A DNA stretch of 64,000 nt from an uncultured Lachnospiraceae bacterium (GCA_910584945.1 CAJUDY010000011.1:1-64000); one strand, 5' to 3'; positions 9,683 to 17,016 are shown, numbered from the stretch's first letter. Numbers and translations are program-made. The notes: a model not told the origin generated them from the letters alone.

Positions 9683-9743
9683 AAAAAAGCATCTGACCAA
9701 AGTGTCGCAAAGTATCATCCTCTGCGTCACTCTGGTCAGATGC
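9683..9743 (-). terminator. Intrinsic terminator straddling the left inversion repeat (OFF-state attenuator)
   Basis: Read leftward (minus strand), GCATCTGACCA (9743-9733) pairs with TGGTCAGATGC (9699-9689). The stem extends inward by GAGTG/CACTT to 16 bp with one G-U pair, and the loop adds CGCA/TGCG. Six Ts follow (9688-9683). One arm lies inside the putative invertible segment and the other outside it, so inversion would separate the arms and abolish the terminator. It stands between the switch promoters and the pilus operon. Confidence 0.85.
9699..9726 (+). repeat. Left inverted repeat of putative invertible switch (28 bp)
   Basis: The reverse complement matches 9892-9919 at 27 of 28 positions; the single mismatch is at 9712. 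A 165-bp spacer separates the arms. Spacing, arm length and promoters inside are typical of site-specific inversion switches. Confidence 0.9.
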
Positions 9744-9891
9744 CCTGTCTATCTGTGCGGATTCTGGCACTGACTGCTCGTCCGACTGCAAAAAAATATT
9801 TATTTTGCAGTCAATTTTCTTTTATAGCATCTTGCAAAATTCTTTCAAACTGCGTATAATATAGGAAAAACAGATCGTGGGCGCTTCTTGT
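9727..9891. promoter_or_regulatory. Invertible promoter segment upstream of the pilus operon
   Basis: Seen: a rightward promoter TTGCAA (9832-9837), 17-nt spacer, TATAAT (9855-9860), and a leftward promoter TTGAAA (9848-9843), 16-nt spacer, TATAAA (9826-9821) with a TGn extended -10. A perfect 10-bp palindrome GACTGCAAAA/TTTTGCAGTC lies at 9784-9812. As written, the leftward promoter faces the pilus genes but runs into the terminator at 9743-9683, while the stronger rightward promoter points into fecE antisense. After inversion the stronger promoter would face the pilus genes with the terminator destroyed. The orientation shown is therefore predicted OFF. Confidence 0.8.
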
Positions 9892-9919
9892 CGCAGAGGA
9901 TGATAATTTGCGACACTTT
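9892..9919 (-). repeat. Right inverted repeat of putative invertible switch (28 bp)
   Basis: Partner of 9699-9726. The repeats would be the crossover sites for a tyrosine or serine recombinase. No intact dedicated invertase gene lies next to it in this window. Confidence 0.9.
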
Positions 9920-9943
9920 CAGAAGAACCTAGGGTCTTTTTTG

Positions 9944-9975
9944 TCAAAAAAAACAGGGGTTTCATTTCCCCTGTC
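9944..9975 (-). terminator. Terminator of the riboswitch-controlled ABC importer operon
   Basis: On the minus strand ACAGGGG (9974-9968) pairs with CCCCTGT (9959-9953), followed by a run of eight Ts. It overlaps the stop codon of the ATPase gene at 9962. Confidence 0.9.
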
Positions 9976-11056
9976 TCTCTGCGTATTCCAAAAGCTCCGA
10001 AAATCCCCCGTAAAGCTCCCCCATCTCCTTGATATCCAACGTGCAGATCACCCGGCTGCACTGATCAATCAGTTCCTTTGCTCTTTTTACCGCCGATTCT
10101 TCGATTCTGCAAAAGGCCTTCACGCCGACCACCTCGGCTGCCAGCGCTTTCGCGGAAGGGTAATCCAGGTCGTTTTCCCACAGAATCCCGGCGGCGAAGG
10201 GCGTCCCTTCCCGCTGGAGCCTCCGATAGACCGCCGTCCCGGTGCCGCCTCCGGAGAGGACGAAGACCTCCGGTTCCCCCTTCACCGGCTCCAGCTCCAG
10301 ATTGCCGGTCCGCTCGTCATACGAGCCGGCGGTCATCCGATAGAGTGTCTGGATATATCCTTCTGAGAAGATCTCCTCCGGCGTCCCGAACCGGTCGATC
10401 CGGTCCTCCCTGACACAGGCGATCTTGTCTGAGATCCTCCCAGCCAGATCCAGCTCATGGAGAGACATGATGACGGACAGATTTCTGGTCCTGGACATAT
10501 TCTGGATAATCGACAAAAATTCCAGCTTATACTTCATGTCCAGGAAAGATGTAGGCTCGTCCAGCACGATGATCTCCGGCTCCTGACAGATGGCCCGGGC
10601 CAGCATGACCCGCTGCTTCTGTCCGTCGCTGGTCTGGGTAAAATCCCGGTCCGAAAGCTCTTCAATGTGAACCAGTTCCATGGATTCCCGGACGATCCGG
10701 CGGTCCTCCCCGGACAGCACCCCGAACCGTCCCGTGTAGGGATAGCGGCCCGTGGCCACCACATCCTCACAGGTCATGAGTTCCGGGCGCACCCGCTCCG
10801 TAAGAACCACCGAAAGCTTCCTGGACAATTCTTTTCCGCTCATGGAGCCGATCTCTTTTCCGTCCAGATATACGACCCCCGAGAGGGGGGAGAGCTGGCG
10901 GATGATACTTTTTAAAATGGTTGTCTTTCCTGCTCCGTTGGGGCCGATCAGCGTCAGAATCTCCCCCCTCTTCAGCCGGAGTTCAATATTCTGAATCAGC
11001 GGAACGCCCTCATAGCCTACGGTCAGACCCTCTGTGTAAAAATAAAATGCTTCCAT
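9962..11056 (-). CDS. ABC transporter ATPase, FecE/BtuD family, with extra C-terminal domain
   Basis: A 364-aa ATP-binding subunit of an iron-chelate/cobalamin-type importer. Seen: Walker A GPNGAGKT (about 38-45), a degenerate signature TSDGQKQR in place of LSGGQ (about 141-148), Walker B IIVLDEP (about 161-167), and a switch histidine in SLHE. Family members are usually ~250-270 aa. Here about 100 extra residues (about 262-364) follow, including VFVLSGGGTGTAVYRRL and ICTLDIKEMGEL, a small alpha/beta-looking domain whose role I cannot assign; a regulatory or ligand-sensing function is possible. An SD (GGAG) precedes the ATG and only 4 nt separate it from the permease gene. It is the last gene of the operon. 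Confidence 0.9.
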   Translation of the reverse strand: MEAFYFYTEGLTVGYEGVPLIQNIELRLKRGEILTLIGPNGAGKTTILKSIIRQLSPLSGVVYLDGKEIGSMSGKELSRKLSVVLTERVRPELMTCEDVVATGRYPYTGRFGVLSGEDRRIVRESMELVHIEELSDRDFTQTSDGQKQRVMLARAICQEPEIIVLDEPTSFLDMKYKLEFLSIIQNMSRTRNLSVIMSLHELDLAGRISDKIACVREDRIDRFGTPEEIFSEGYIQTLYRMTAGSYDERTGNLELEPVKGEPEVFVLSGGGTGTAVYRRLQREGTPFAAGILWENDLDYPSAKALAAEVVGVKAFCRIEESAVKRAKELIDQCSRVICTLDIKEMGELYGGFSELLEYAERQGK

Positions 11057-11060
11057 CGCT

Positions 11061-12074
11061 TTACTCCGCTTTCCCTTTTTTCCGGTGAATCATAATGAAG
11101 ATGACAATCGGCGCTCCAAAGACGGCCGTCACCGTGCTGATGCTAAGTTCCGTAGGTGCAAATAAAATTCTTGCCAGAAGATCGCACAGCAGGCAGAACA
11201 CCGCCCCTCCCAGAAAACAGCCGGGAATCATCAGGATTGGCTTTGTGGTTCGAAACAGGCTTTTCACCAGGTGAGGAACCGCAATGCCCACAAAGGAAAC
11301 CGGTCCGGCAAAAGCAGTTACGCATGCCGACAGCACGCTGGACAGGATTACCAGCAGAGAACGGAACACCTGAATGTTGACTCCCATATTTTTTGCATAA
11401 GCTTCTCCCATCTGATAAGCGCTGATGGGCTTGGACATGAAGAAAACCAGGATGGACGCGGCGAAGGTCACCACGGACATCAGGGCTACGTTCTCCCAGC
11501 TGATCCCGGAAAAGCTTCCTTTGGACCAGTTGTGCAGATTCACAATATTGGAATCATCCGCAAAGGTCACAATAAAATCCGTCACCGCGGAGCAGATGTA
11601 CCCGATCATCACACCGCTTACAATCAGCATGGACATCCGGTCCATCATCCGGGACATGAGAAGCACAAAGCCCATGGAGATCATGGCTCCAACAAAGGCC
11701 GCCAGGATCATCACCAGGGAGCTTACGTGGATTGCCCGTCCCAGGGCAAACACCATGACCAGCGCCACGATCAGCTTGGCCCCCGAGGAGATCCCCAGGA
11801 TAAAAGGCCCCGCGATGGGATTGTGAAAAAATGTCTGCAGAAGATAACCGGACAGAGCCAGCCCTCCCCCCAGAACCGCCGCCGCCAGCGCCCTCGGAAA
11901 GCGGATTTCCATAATAATATCTGTAAACATCCCGTCCGCGTCTCTGCCCGACAAGATATGTAAAACCTCTCCAATGGGAATCGGCACGCTGCCCGCGCAA
12001 AGATTCAGCGCCAGAAAAAACAGCACCAGTATCCCCAATATGGAAAATGACAGCAGGTATCGTCTATTTTTCAT
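11061..12074 (-). CDS. FecCD/BtuC-family ABC transporter permease
   Basis: A 337-aa polytopic membrane protein. Seen: a hydrophobic N-terminus, the FecCD-type segment RFPRALAAAVLGGGLALSG near 60-80, a run of further membrane helices, and the family-typical GPVSFVGIAVPHLVKS near 265 that contacts the ATPase. It forms the channel for iron-siderophore, heme or corrinoid uptake. It lies between the binding lipoprotein and the ATPase with only a few nt on each side, so the three form one importer. The upstream cobalamin riboswitch suggests a corrinoid or cobalt-tetrapyrrole substrate rather than iron, but this is inferred. Confidence 0.93.
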   Translation of the reverse strand: MKNRRYLLSFSILGILVLFFLALNLCAGSVPIPIGEVLHILSGRDADGMFTDIIMEIRFPRALAAAVLGGGLALSGYLLQTFFHNPIAGPFILGISSGAKLIVALVMVFALGRAIHVSSLVMILAAFVGAMISMGFVLLMSRMMDRMSMLIVSGVMIGYICSAVTDFIVTFADDSNIVNLHNWSKGSFSGISWENVALMSVVTFAASILVFFMSKPISAYQMGEAYAKNMGVNIQVFRSLLVILSSVLSACVTAFAGPVSFVGIAVPHLVKSLFRTTKPILMIPGCFLGGAVFCLLCDLLARILFAPTELSISTVTAVFGAPIVIFIMIHRKKGKAE

Positions 12075-12077
12075 TCC

Positions 12078-13229
12078 TTACTCCAAGCGGTACAGGTAAG
12101 TCATCCCGTCCTCACCTGTGAGCATTTTATGCATATCTGATATAATGGTCCCAAGAGACATGGAGGACTGATACAGGTTCTTGGTGGTACAGTAGACATG
12201 TCCTTCCTGTACGGCCCGGAATTTTTCCAGAAGGCTGCTTTTGTCCAGCAGATTCTCTACAGAATTCAGTTCCTCCGTGGTGGTGCTGTTATAGATGATA
12301 TAATCCGCGTCCTTGGCAGCCGCATAGAACTCCTCCATCTGCATGGTCACATTGGAGGAAGCTGTATCCTCCTCGTCTCCCAGGCGGTCGAACACATAAC
12401 TGCCCCCCGCCATCTCGATCATTTTCGGCAGATAGTCCGATGACCGGCGCACATTGACCTCCCCGTTGGCTGTGATGTAGAAGAAAGCTACCATGCTCTC
12501 TGTCTTTTTCCCCTGATCCACGCTCTCAAAGGCCTTCACCTCCGCCTCGAAGGCTTCCTCCGCCTCCGCTTCCTTCCCCGCCAGCACTCCGTACAGCCGG
12601 ACCCACTCGGTCCTTCCCAGAGGATTGCTCTCATAGCTGGAGTAGTCCACCAGCACGGGAACCCCCAGCTTCTCCAACTGCTCCTTTACCTCCGGCGTGT
12701 GATAAATCATTGTATTCTCCACCGCCAGGCCGCAGCCTTTTGCCATGATCTGCTCATAATCCGGAGCGCTGTAATTTCCCACATGGAGAATGTCCCCTTG
12801 TTCCATCGCCTCCTGGACCTCTTCAATATACCAGGAGTCCTCTTTCAGACCGGAGAACCCGATCCGGTCCAGGGCACCAAGAGACACAAACATATCCATG
12901 GCTGCCGATGCCACCAGATAAATATTCTCAATCGGCTGTTTCAGGACCACAATGTCCTCCTTCAGATCCGCCGGCGGCTCTTTTCCTTCCGGAACCACCA
13001 GATAACGCCCGTCCTGCACAATGGTCAGCAGCGCATAGCCATCCTCATAATAGTCCACCTGAAATTCCTCAGCACAGCGAAGCTCCATACTGCGCTCCCA
13101 GGTAAGCTCCCCGCTGATCTCCCTTACGTTTTCCGGATTTTCTTCCTGCTGTCCGGCCCCGCAGCCTGTCAGAATGCATACTGCCGAAAGAATCAGGGCC
13201 ATCATGGACCGCTTCTTTTTCTTCTGCAC
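12078..13229 (-). CDS. Substrate-binding lipoprotein of the FecBCD/BtuFCD-type importer
   Basis: A 383-aa exported lipoprotein. Seen: basic N-terminus, hydrophobic core and lipobox ILTGC (Cys near 23), then a two-lobe periplasmic-binding-protein fold of the cluster A-II type, with AAMDMFVSLGALDRIGFSG near 110-128 and YEQIMAKGCGLAVENTM in the middle. Such proteins capture iron chelates, heme or vitamin B12 outside the membrane and hand them to the permease. The start codon is GTG at 13229, supported by GGAGGAAGG just upstream. The permease gene follows after 3 nt. The substrate cannot be read from sequence; the riboswitch in front of the operon argues for a corrinoid-related compound. Confidence 0.88.
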   Translation of the reverse strand: MQKKKKRSMMALILSAVCILTGCGAGQQEENPENVREISGELTWERSMELRCAEEFQVDYYEDGYALLTIVQDGRYLVVPEGKEPPADLKEDIVVLKQPIENIYLVASAAMDMFVSLGALDRIGFSGLKEDSWYIEEVQEAMEQGDILHVGNYSAPDYEQIMAKGCGLAVENTMIYHTPEVKEQLEKLGVPVLVDYSSYESNPLGRTEWVRLYGVLAGKEAEAEEAFEAEVKAFESVDQGKKTESMVAFFYITANGEVNVRRSSDYLPKMIEMAGGSYVFDRLGDEEDTASSNVTMQMEEFYAAAKDADYIIYNSTTTEELNSVENLLDKSSLLEKFRAVQEGHVYCTTKNLYQSSMSLGTIISDMHKMLTGEDGMTYLYRLE

Positions 13230-13252
13230 GTTCCTTCCTCCCCGCCAGTGTA

Positions 13253-13789
13253 CTAGCTCATTCGTCTTTTCTTATTTACATAGGACACGAACACGCACAG
13301 CGCAACGATGATCAGTACCATATAGACCACTTTCTTGGCGGCCGCCTGGGGCGTCTCGTTCCTGGACATGACTCCTTCCAGATCGAAGGTCAGCTGATAG
13401 GTGATCTCGTGGGGCGTACTCATGGCTGTTGTGTCCGCGATGACTTCCATGGGTTCATTAAAAACAGTAATAGGGATCTCGAAGGTCGAATAGCCCTCTT
13501 CGGAGATCGGAAGATACTTCTCTCCTCCCACCAGCATATAGTCATAATGAGAACTGCTCCACTCCACCCGGGCATAAGCATGGCCGTCGAGAACCGTCAG
13601 GCCCGCCGGAGAAGTCACAGTGGTCTTTCCCGTGCCGCCGGTCAGTTCGACTTCGATGGCATACTCCCCATCCTCCAGATCAATCAATGCGGCCTTTGGC
13701 CCTTTTTCCGCCTCCGCTCCCCGAGCAGTCAGGCTTCCAAACGCAAGACATCCGCACAGAAGCACTCCCAATAGTTTTCCTTTTTTCAT
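13253..13789 (-). CDS. Membrane-anchored surface protein with NEAT-like domain
   Basis: A 178-aa protein. Seen: signal peptide (to about 26, AEAEK), a ~100-residue beta-rich domain starting LEDGEYAIEV and including SSHYDYMLVGGEKY and a C-terminal strand MSTPHEITYQLTFD, then a membrane segment (about 152-170) and a KKRR tail. The pattern is like NEAT-type heme-binding domains of Gram-positive cell-surface uptake chains, but I cannot confirm family membership. The motif order DG-Y ... ST-F-I-P ... is shared weakly with the next protein upstream (13890-14432), so the two may be paralogues. With the importer downstream, a role as an extracellular receptor for heme or corrinoid is a reasonable guess. 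Confidence 0.7.
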   Translation of the reverse strand: MKKGKLLGVLLCGCLAFGSLTARGAEAEKGPKAALIDLEDGEYAIEVELTGGTGKTTVTSPAGLTVLDGHAYARVEWSSSHYDYMLVGGEKYLPISEEGYSTFEIPITVFNEPMEVIADTTAMSTPHEITYQLTFDLEGVMSRNETPQAAAKKVVYMVLIIVALCVFVSYVNKKRRMS

Positions 13790-13816
13790 AACCGTTCTCT
13801 CCAGTCATATAAATCT

Positions 13817-13859
13817 GAGGCTGCCGCAAGATCAAGCATTCCGCTTTTGCAGCAGCCTC
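13817..13859 (-). terminator. Intra-operon hairpin between the two surface-protein genes
   Basis: GAGGCTGC (13817-13824) pairs with GCAGCCTC (13852-13859), with further pairing of GCAA/TTGC inside. The T-run on the minus strand is weak (AGATTTAT), so it is more likely an attenuator or mRNA-stability element than a full stop. It fills most of the 100-nt gap, the largest within this operon. Confidence 0.5.
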
Positions 13860-13889
13860 CGAATTTTCATCATCTTCAGTCAGACTTTT

Positions 13890-14432
13890 TTACTCCGTCT
13901 TCTCTGGATTCGAAACGCTGACCTTATGGTCGTACCATTTTCCCTTGGTTCCCACCAGCGCCAGGTCGAATTCTTCGTCCAGTGCCGGTACCGGAATATC
14001 GAATCCATAGACCTCCTCTGTAATGCCGTCGCTGTAGGTCACCGAATCTGTGGTGGGCATAAGAAGCTCTGCGCCTTCTTTCACGGCGTCCTTTGCAAGC
14101 CCCGGGAACAGATTGACAATATTTTTCGACGCCAGGGAGACATGGAGCACCATCTCTCCATTTTCCACCGTCAGTGTTCCTTTTCCATCGCAGGCTTCAC
14201 TGACATGGAACATCCCGCTGTCCGTATCGAATTCTGCCGTATAGACGCCGTCCTCCAGAGTTACCGCCGGCGCCTCTGCTTCTTCCTGCTGCGCCGGAGC
14301 CTCCTCAGGCTCTGATGTCTCCTCCATCCCTGTAACCGCATCTTCTTCCTGACCGCCGGAAGATCCGCAGCCGCCAAGTAACGCCGTCATCAGGAGAAAC
14401 ATACCGGTGAATATGATGATTTTTCTTTTCAT
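13890..14432 (-). CDS. Lipoprotein with NEAT-like or related ligand-binding domain
   Basis: A 180-aa lipoprotein. Seen: signal peptide with lipobox LLGGC (Cys near 22), an acidic Glu/Pro/Ala-rich linker (about 27-57), then a ~115-residue beta-rich domain beginning LEDGVYTAEFDTDSGMF and ending LVGTKGKWYDHKVSV. The domain shows distant similarity of motif order to the one in the membrane-anchored neighbour at 13253-13789. It lies 23 nt after the cbiK-like gene and belongs to the same riboswitch-controlled operon. Likely task: binding a tetrapyrrole or metal at the outer face of the membrane. Function is inferred from context only. Confidence 0.7.
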   Translation of the reverse strand: MKRKIIIFTGMFLLMTALLGGCGSSGGQEEDAVTGMEETSEPEEAPAQQEEAEAPAVTLEDGVYTAEFDTDSGMFHVSEACDGKGTLTVENGEMVLHVSLASKNIVNLFPGLAKDAVKEGAELLMPTTDSVTYSDGITEEVYGFDIPVPALDEEFDLALVGTKGKWYDHKVSVSNPEKTE

Positions 14433-14455
14433 TTTTCCTTTATTCCTTATCTGAA

Positions 14456-15697
14456 TTACTCCATAACTGCAGCCGTATGCGCAACATACAGATCCTGGAT
14501 GGCCTTAATCTGACCAAGACCTGCAATCTGTGTCTCCATGCTGTCAAACTTGCCGGACGCCGTAAACATGCTCTTCCAGGAATCCTCGTCGTCTCCGGCC
14601 ATATCGTTGTTGGCATGGTCGCCGGCCACCACCATCAGAGGACGGAGAATGACTTTCTTGTAACCCGCCTGTGCCACCGCGTCAATGACTGCTTCGCAGG
14701 CGGTCTCCTCGGGCTCGCCTTCCACGGTTCCGATGAACACATTGTCATAGCCCAGTTCGCTCATCTGGGTCTGCATCTGGCTGTAGGAAACCTTCGCCGT
14801 ATGGGAGGTTCCGTGTCCCAGGAACACATAGGCCGCGCCGTCTTCCTTTGCCGCGTCCAGGCTGTCATAGCCGGATTCCTCCACCGCTTCCGAGGTCACC
14901 GCCTCGGCCACGGCCTTTTTGTCGTCGTTGATCACCGTGGCGTCGTTTCCCACTTCGCCCAACAATGGCTCCGCCACTTTGACGGATGTAAACTTATCCG
15001 TGTAAGCTTCTACTGCCTCCATCAGCTCATCGTACTCTGCTCCGTGCATCAGATGGGTGGGCTGCACCACAAGGTTCTTCACCCCGTTGGCCACCGCGCG
15101 CTCCAGCGCCTGATCCATGTTGTCGATGAATTCGCCGTCTCTTGCCTGTACATGATTAATGATGATCTGAGCAGTGAAAGCTCTTCTTACGGACCAGTCC
15201 GGATTGGCCGCGGCCAGAGCATCCTCGATGCCCTTGATGTCTTCCACACGGCTGTCGTTGAAGGAAGTACCAAAGCTGACCACCAAAAGCTCATTCTCCC
15301 CGATCTCATCCTGGTTGAGGGGATCGTCCTTGGACGCGTCGCCAGTATCCTGTCCAAAGTAATCGGGGCTGGCCTCCTCGCCTTCCACCAGTTCCTTCTG
15401 AGCGTCGGTCAGAGCGTCCCAGGCCGCCTTTGCCGCCTCGCACTGAGCGTCGGTCTCATCCGTCCTCTGCTGTACATAGATAGCGTCGATCAGGGCCGCG
15501 ACCTCGTCCGCCTTGTCCTGGTCCGAAGCTTCCTCCGGCACCTCCGCTTCTTCCGGCTCTTCGGTCTCCTCCGGTCTTTCCGTCTCCTCCACCGGAGCGG
15601 ACTCCGATGTCGTTTCCGCCTCCTTGCCGCCGCATCCGCCTAAGCAGAGGGTAAACGCTGTGAGTCCAGCCAGTAAGACCACTGTTTTTCTTTTCAT
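14456..15697 (-). CDS. cbiK: Lipoprotein CbiK-family sirohydrochlorin cobaltochelatase (extracytoplasmic)
   Basis: A 413-aa exported protein. Seen: signal peptide with lipobox CLGGC (Cys near 22), a Glu-rich linker (about 30-75), a helical insert, and a full CbiK domain (about 130-410) starting ELLVVSFGTSFNDSR. The three metal-site residues of the family seem present: His in QPTHLMHGAEYD (about 211), Glu in TVEGEPE (about 323) and His in VAGDHANND (about 359). Cytoplasmic CbiK inserts cobalt into sirohydrochlorin for anaerobic B12 synthesis; Desulfovibrio has a periplasmic homologue that binds heme. A lipid anchor places this one outside the membrane, where it may handle metals or tetrapyrroles for the importer encoded downstream. 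AGGAGG precedes the ATG, and a cobalamin riboswitch lies upstream. Confidence 0.92.
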   Translation of the reverse strand: MKRKTVVLLAGLTAFTLCLGGCGGKEAETTSESAPVEETERPEETEEPEEAEVPEEASDQDKADEVAALIDAIYVQQRTDETDAQCEAAKAAWDALTDAQKELVEGEEASPDYFGQDTGDASKDDPLNQDEIGENELLVVSFGTSFNDSRVEDIKGIEDALAAANPDWSVRRAFTAQIIINHVQARDGEFIDNMDQALERAVANGVKNLVVQPTHLMHGAEYDELMEAVEAYTDKFTSVKVAEPLLGEVGNDATVINDDKKAVAEAVTSEAVEESGYDSLDAAKEDGAAYVFLGHGTSHTAKVSYSQMQTQMSELGYDNVFIGTVEGEPEETACEAVIDAVAQAGYKKVILRPLMVVAGDHANNDMAGDDEDSWKSMFTASGKFDSMETQIAGLGQIKAIQDLYVAHTAAVME

Positions 15698-15820
15698 ATT
15701 GTTCCTCCTTGTTCGGGTTTTGCATCTGCCGCTTATTCCTCTCCATTCCCGAAGATTCTTCCAGAGCTTTGTTCGGTCAGACGCTGTTTTTTAGAACGTC
15801 GCAGGCCGTTCTGACGACAT
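15698..15820 (-). other. Leader between riboswitch terminator and cbiK
   Basis: Untranslated leader of about 120 nt. It contains a small hairpin with arms AGAACG/CGTTCT (15793-15812) without a T-run on the minus strand. No gene is seen. Confidence 0.5.
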
Positions 15821-15852
15821 GTAAAAATGCCCTTCTGATCTGGAAAGGCATT
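15821..15852 (-). terminator. Riboswitch expression-platform terminator
   Basis: On the minus strand AATGCCTTTC (15852-15843) pairs with GAAGGGCATT (15835-15826), 10 bp with one G-U pair and a 7-nt loop, followed by a U-run. It lies between the cobalamin aptamer and cbiK, consistent with premature termination when cobalamin is bound. Confidence 0.88.
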
Positions 15853-15974
15853 GGTAAGAGGACGCAATGATGTTATGATATATTTTGACACCTGCGACCA
15901 GTTACTCGTGGCCTCGGGCTCCATATACCGGACCATGCAGACGCAGAGTCTTATGTACACAGAGATCCTTCCCG

Positions 15975-16172
15975 AATCATCTGCAGGCAGGTCTCCTGAC
16001 TTATAGATCCTCACATGGAATCCGCCTTCCCAATCGCTCAGTGGCATACTTTGATTCCACACTCCCTATTTACAGTGACGAGTTCGTACAGGACTTTCAC
16101 CTGTTTCCCTTTTCACGGCGGCGCCCCTTTGGGACAGCACCGCACCTGCAGCGCAGCTTCCTGCGAAGCTAT
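15975..16172 (-). promoter_or_regulatory. Cobalamin (B12) riboswitch aptamer
   Basis: On the minus strand the conserved blocks occur in order: GGTGCGGT, AAAAGGGAA, AGGTGAAAGTCC, GCCACTG, GGGAAGGC, and the B12 box AGTCAGGAGACCTGCC within 15983-16002. The aptamer starts right after a good promoter and is followed by a terminator, so high cobalamin should switch off the cbiK-to-fecE operon. Confidence 0.95.
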
Positions 16173-16178
16173 GGTCGT

Positions 16179-16207
16179 AATATAGCACATTTTCCGAGGA
16201 AATGCAA
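16179..16207 (-). promoter_or_regulatory. Promoter of the riboswitch operon
   Basis: Minus strand: -35 TTGCAT (16207-16202), 17-nt spacer, -10 TATATT (16184-16179). The predicted start is near 16172, at the 5' end of the aptamer. Confidence 0.85.
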
Positions 16208-16249
16208 GACATCCACTCAAAAACATTCCGACGAAAACAAAAAATCTTA

Positions 16250-16277
16250 TTGAAAAATTTTCTCCAATCAGTATAAT
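16250..16277 (+). promoter_or_regulatory. Promoter of cbiL and the ABC-2 transporter genes
   Basis: Plus strand: -35 TTGAAA (16250-16255), 16-nt spacer, -10 TATAAT (16272-16277). It is divergent from the riboswitch promoter with under 50 bp between the two -35 boxes. The short leader to the ATG at 16318 leaves no room for a second riboswitch. Confidence 0.85.
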
Positions 16278-16317
16278 GGAGACATTGAGATCAACGTACA
16301 AAGGAGACAAACATACT

Positions 16318-17016
16318 ATGGCAGGAATCTTATACGGAGTCGGCGTCGGTCCCGGCGATCCGGAGCTTATGACTTTGAAGGCAGTCCGTCTGATCCGTGA
16401 AAATGACGTGATCGCCTTCCCGGGACCCGTCGCCCAGGAGACGGTCGCTTATCAGATCGCCGTACAGGCGGTTCCGGAGTTGAAAGAAAAGACACTGGTC
16501 CCGGTGGAAATGCCCATGACCCACGACCGGGAGGAGATGAACCGGAACCACGACCAGGCAGCGGACGCTCTGGAAACTTACTTAAAGCAGGACAAAAATG
16601 TAGTCTTTTTAACACTGGGCGACCCCACCATCTACTCCACTTACCTGTATGTGCAGAAGCGCGTCGCCGCCCGGGGCTATGAGACCTGCCTGGTCAGCGG
16701 TATTACTTCTTTCTGCGCGGCGGCGGCCCGAACCAACACTCCCCTGGTGGAATGGAACGAACAGCTTCACGTCCTTCCCGCCGTCCACCGTCTGGACAGT
16801 CAGTTGGAACAGTCCGGCAGCTATGTACTGATGAAGTCCGGCAAAAAAATGAACCAGGTGAAGGAGATTCTCAGGAAAAGCGGCCGGGAGGTGGTTATGG
16901 TGGAAAACTGCGGCATGGACAATGAAAAGATCTACCGGGGAGCGGAGGAAATTCCCGATGACGCCGGATATTACTCCCTGATCATTGCAAAGGAAGCCTG
17001 TCACGGACATGATTGA
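16318..17016 (+). CDS. cbiL: Precorrin-2 / cobalt-factor II C20-methyltransferase
   Basis: A 232-aa tetrapyrrole methylase. It moves a methyl group from SAM to C20 of the corrin precursor, an early cytoplasmic step in B12 synthesis. Seen: GVGVGPGDPELMTLKA at the N-terminus (family SAM-binding loop), LTLGDPTIYSTY (about 98-109), GITSFCAAAARTNTPL (about 127-142) and a C-terminal SLIIAKE strand, all typical of CobI/CbiL. The start at 16318 is preferred: AAAGGAG lies 9 nt upstream, while an in-frame ATG at 16276 falls inside the -10 box. The ABC ATPase start overlaps its end by 8 nt. Other B12 genes are not in the window. Confidence 0.93.
   Translation: MAGILYGVGVGPGDPELMTLKAVRLIRENDVIAFPGPVAQETVAYQIAVQAVPELKEKTLVPVEMPMTHDREEMNRNHDQAADALETYLKQDKNVVFLTLGDPTIYSTYLYVQKRVAARGYETCLVSGITSFCAAAARTNTPLVEWNEQLHVLPAVHRLDSQLEQSGSYVLMKSGKKMNQVKEILRKSGREVVMVENCGMDNEKIYRGAEEIPDDAGYYSLIIAKEACHGHD

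Noticed and set aside
11271..11963. Long plus-strand reading frame opposite the FecCD permease gene
   Set aside because: His- and Gly-rich low-complexity translation, no SD, and antisense to a clear permease; it is a shadow frame. The same applies to 28553-30025, 30932-32056, 14477-15643 and 46370-47575.
16276..16317. Upstream ATG for cbiL
   Set aside because: It lies within the -10 box of the promoter and lacks an SD; 16318 has a good SD and matches the family N-terminus.
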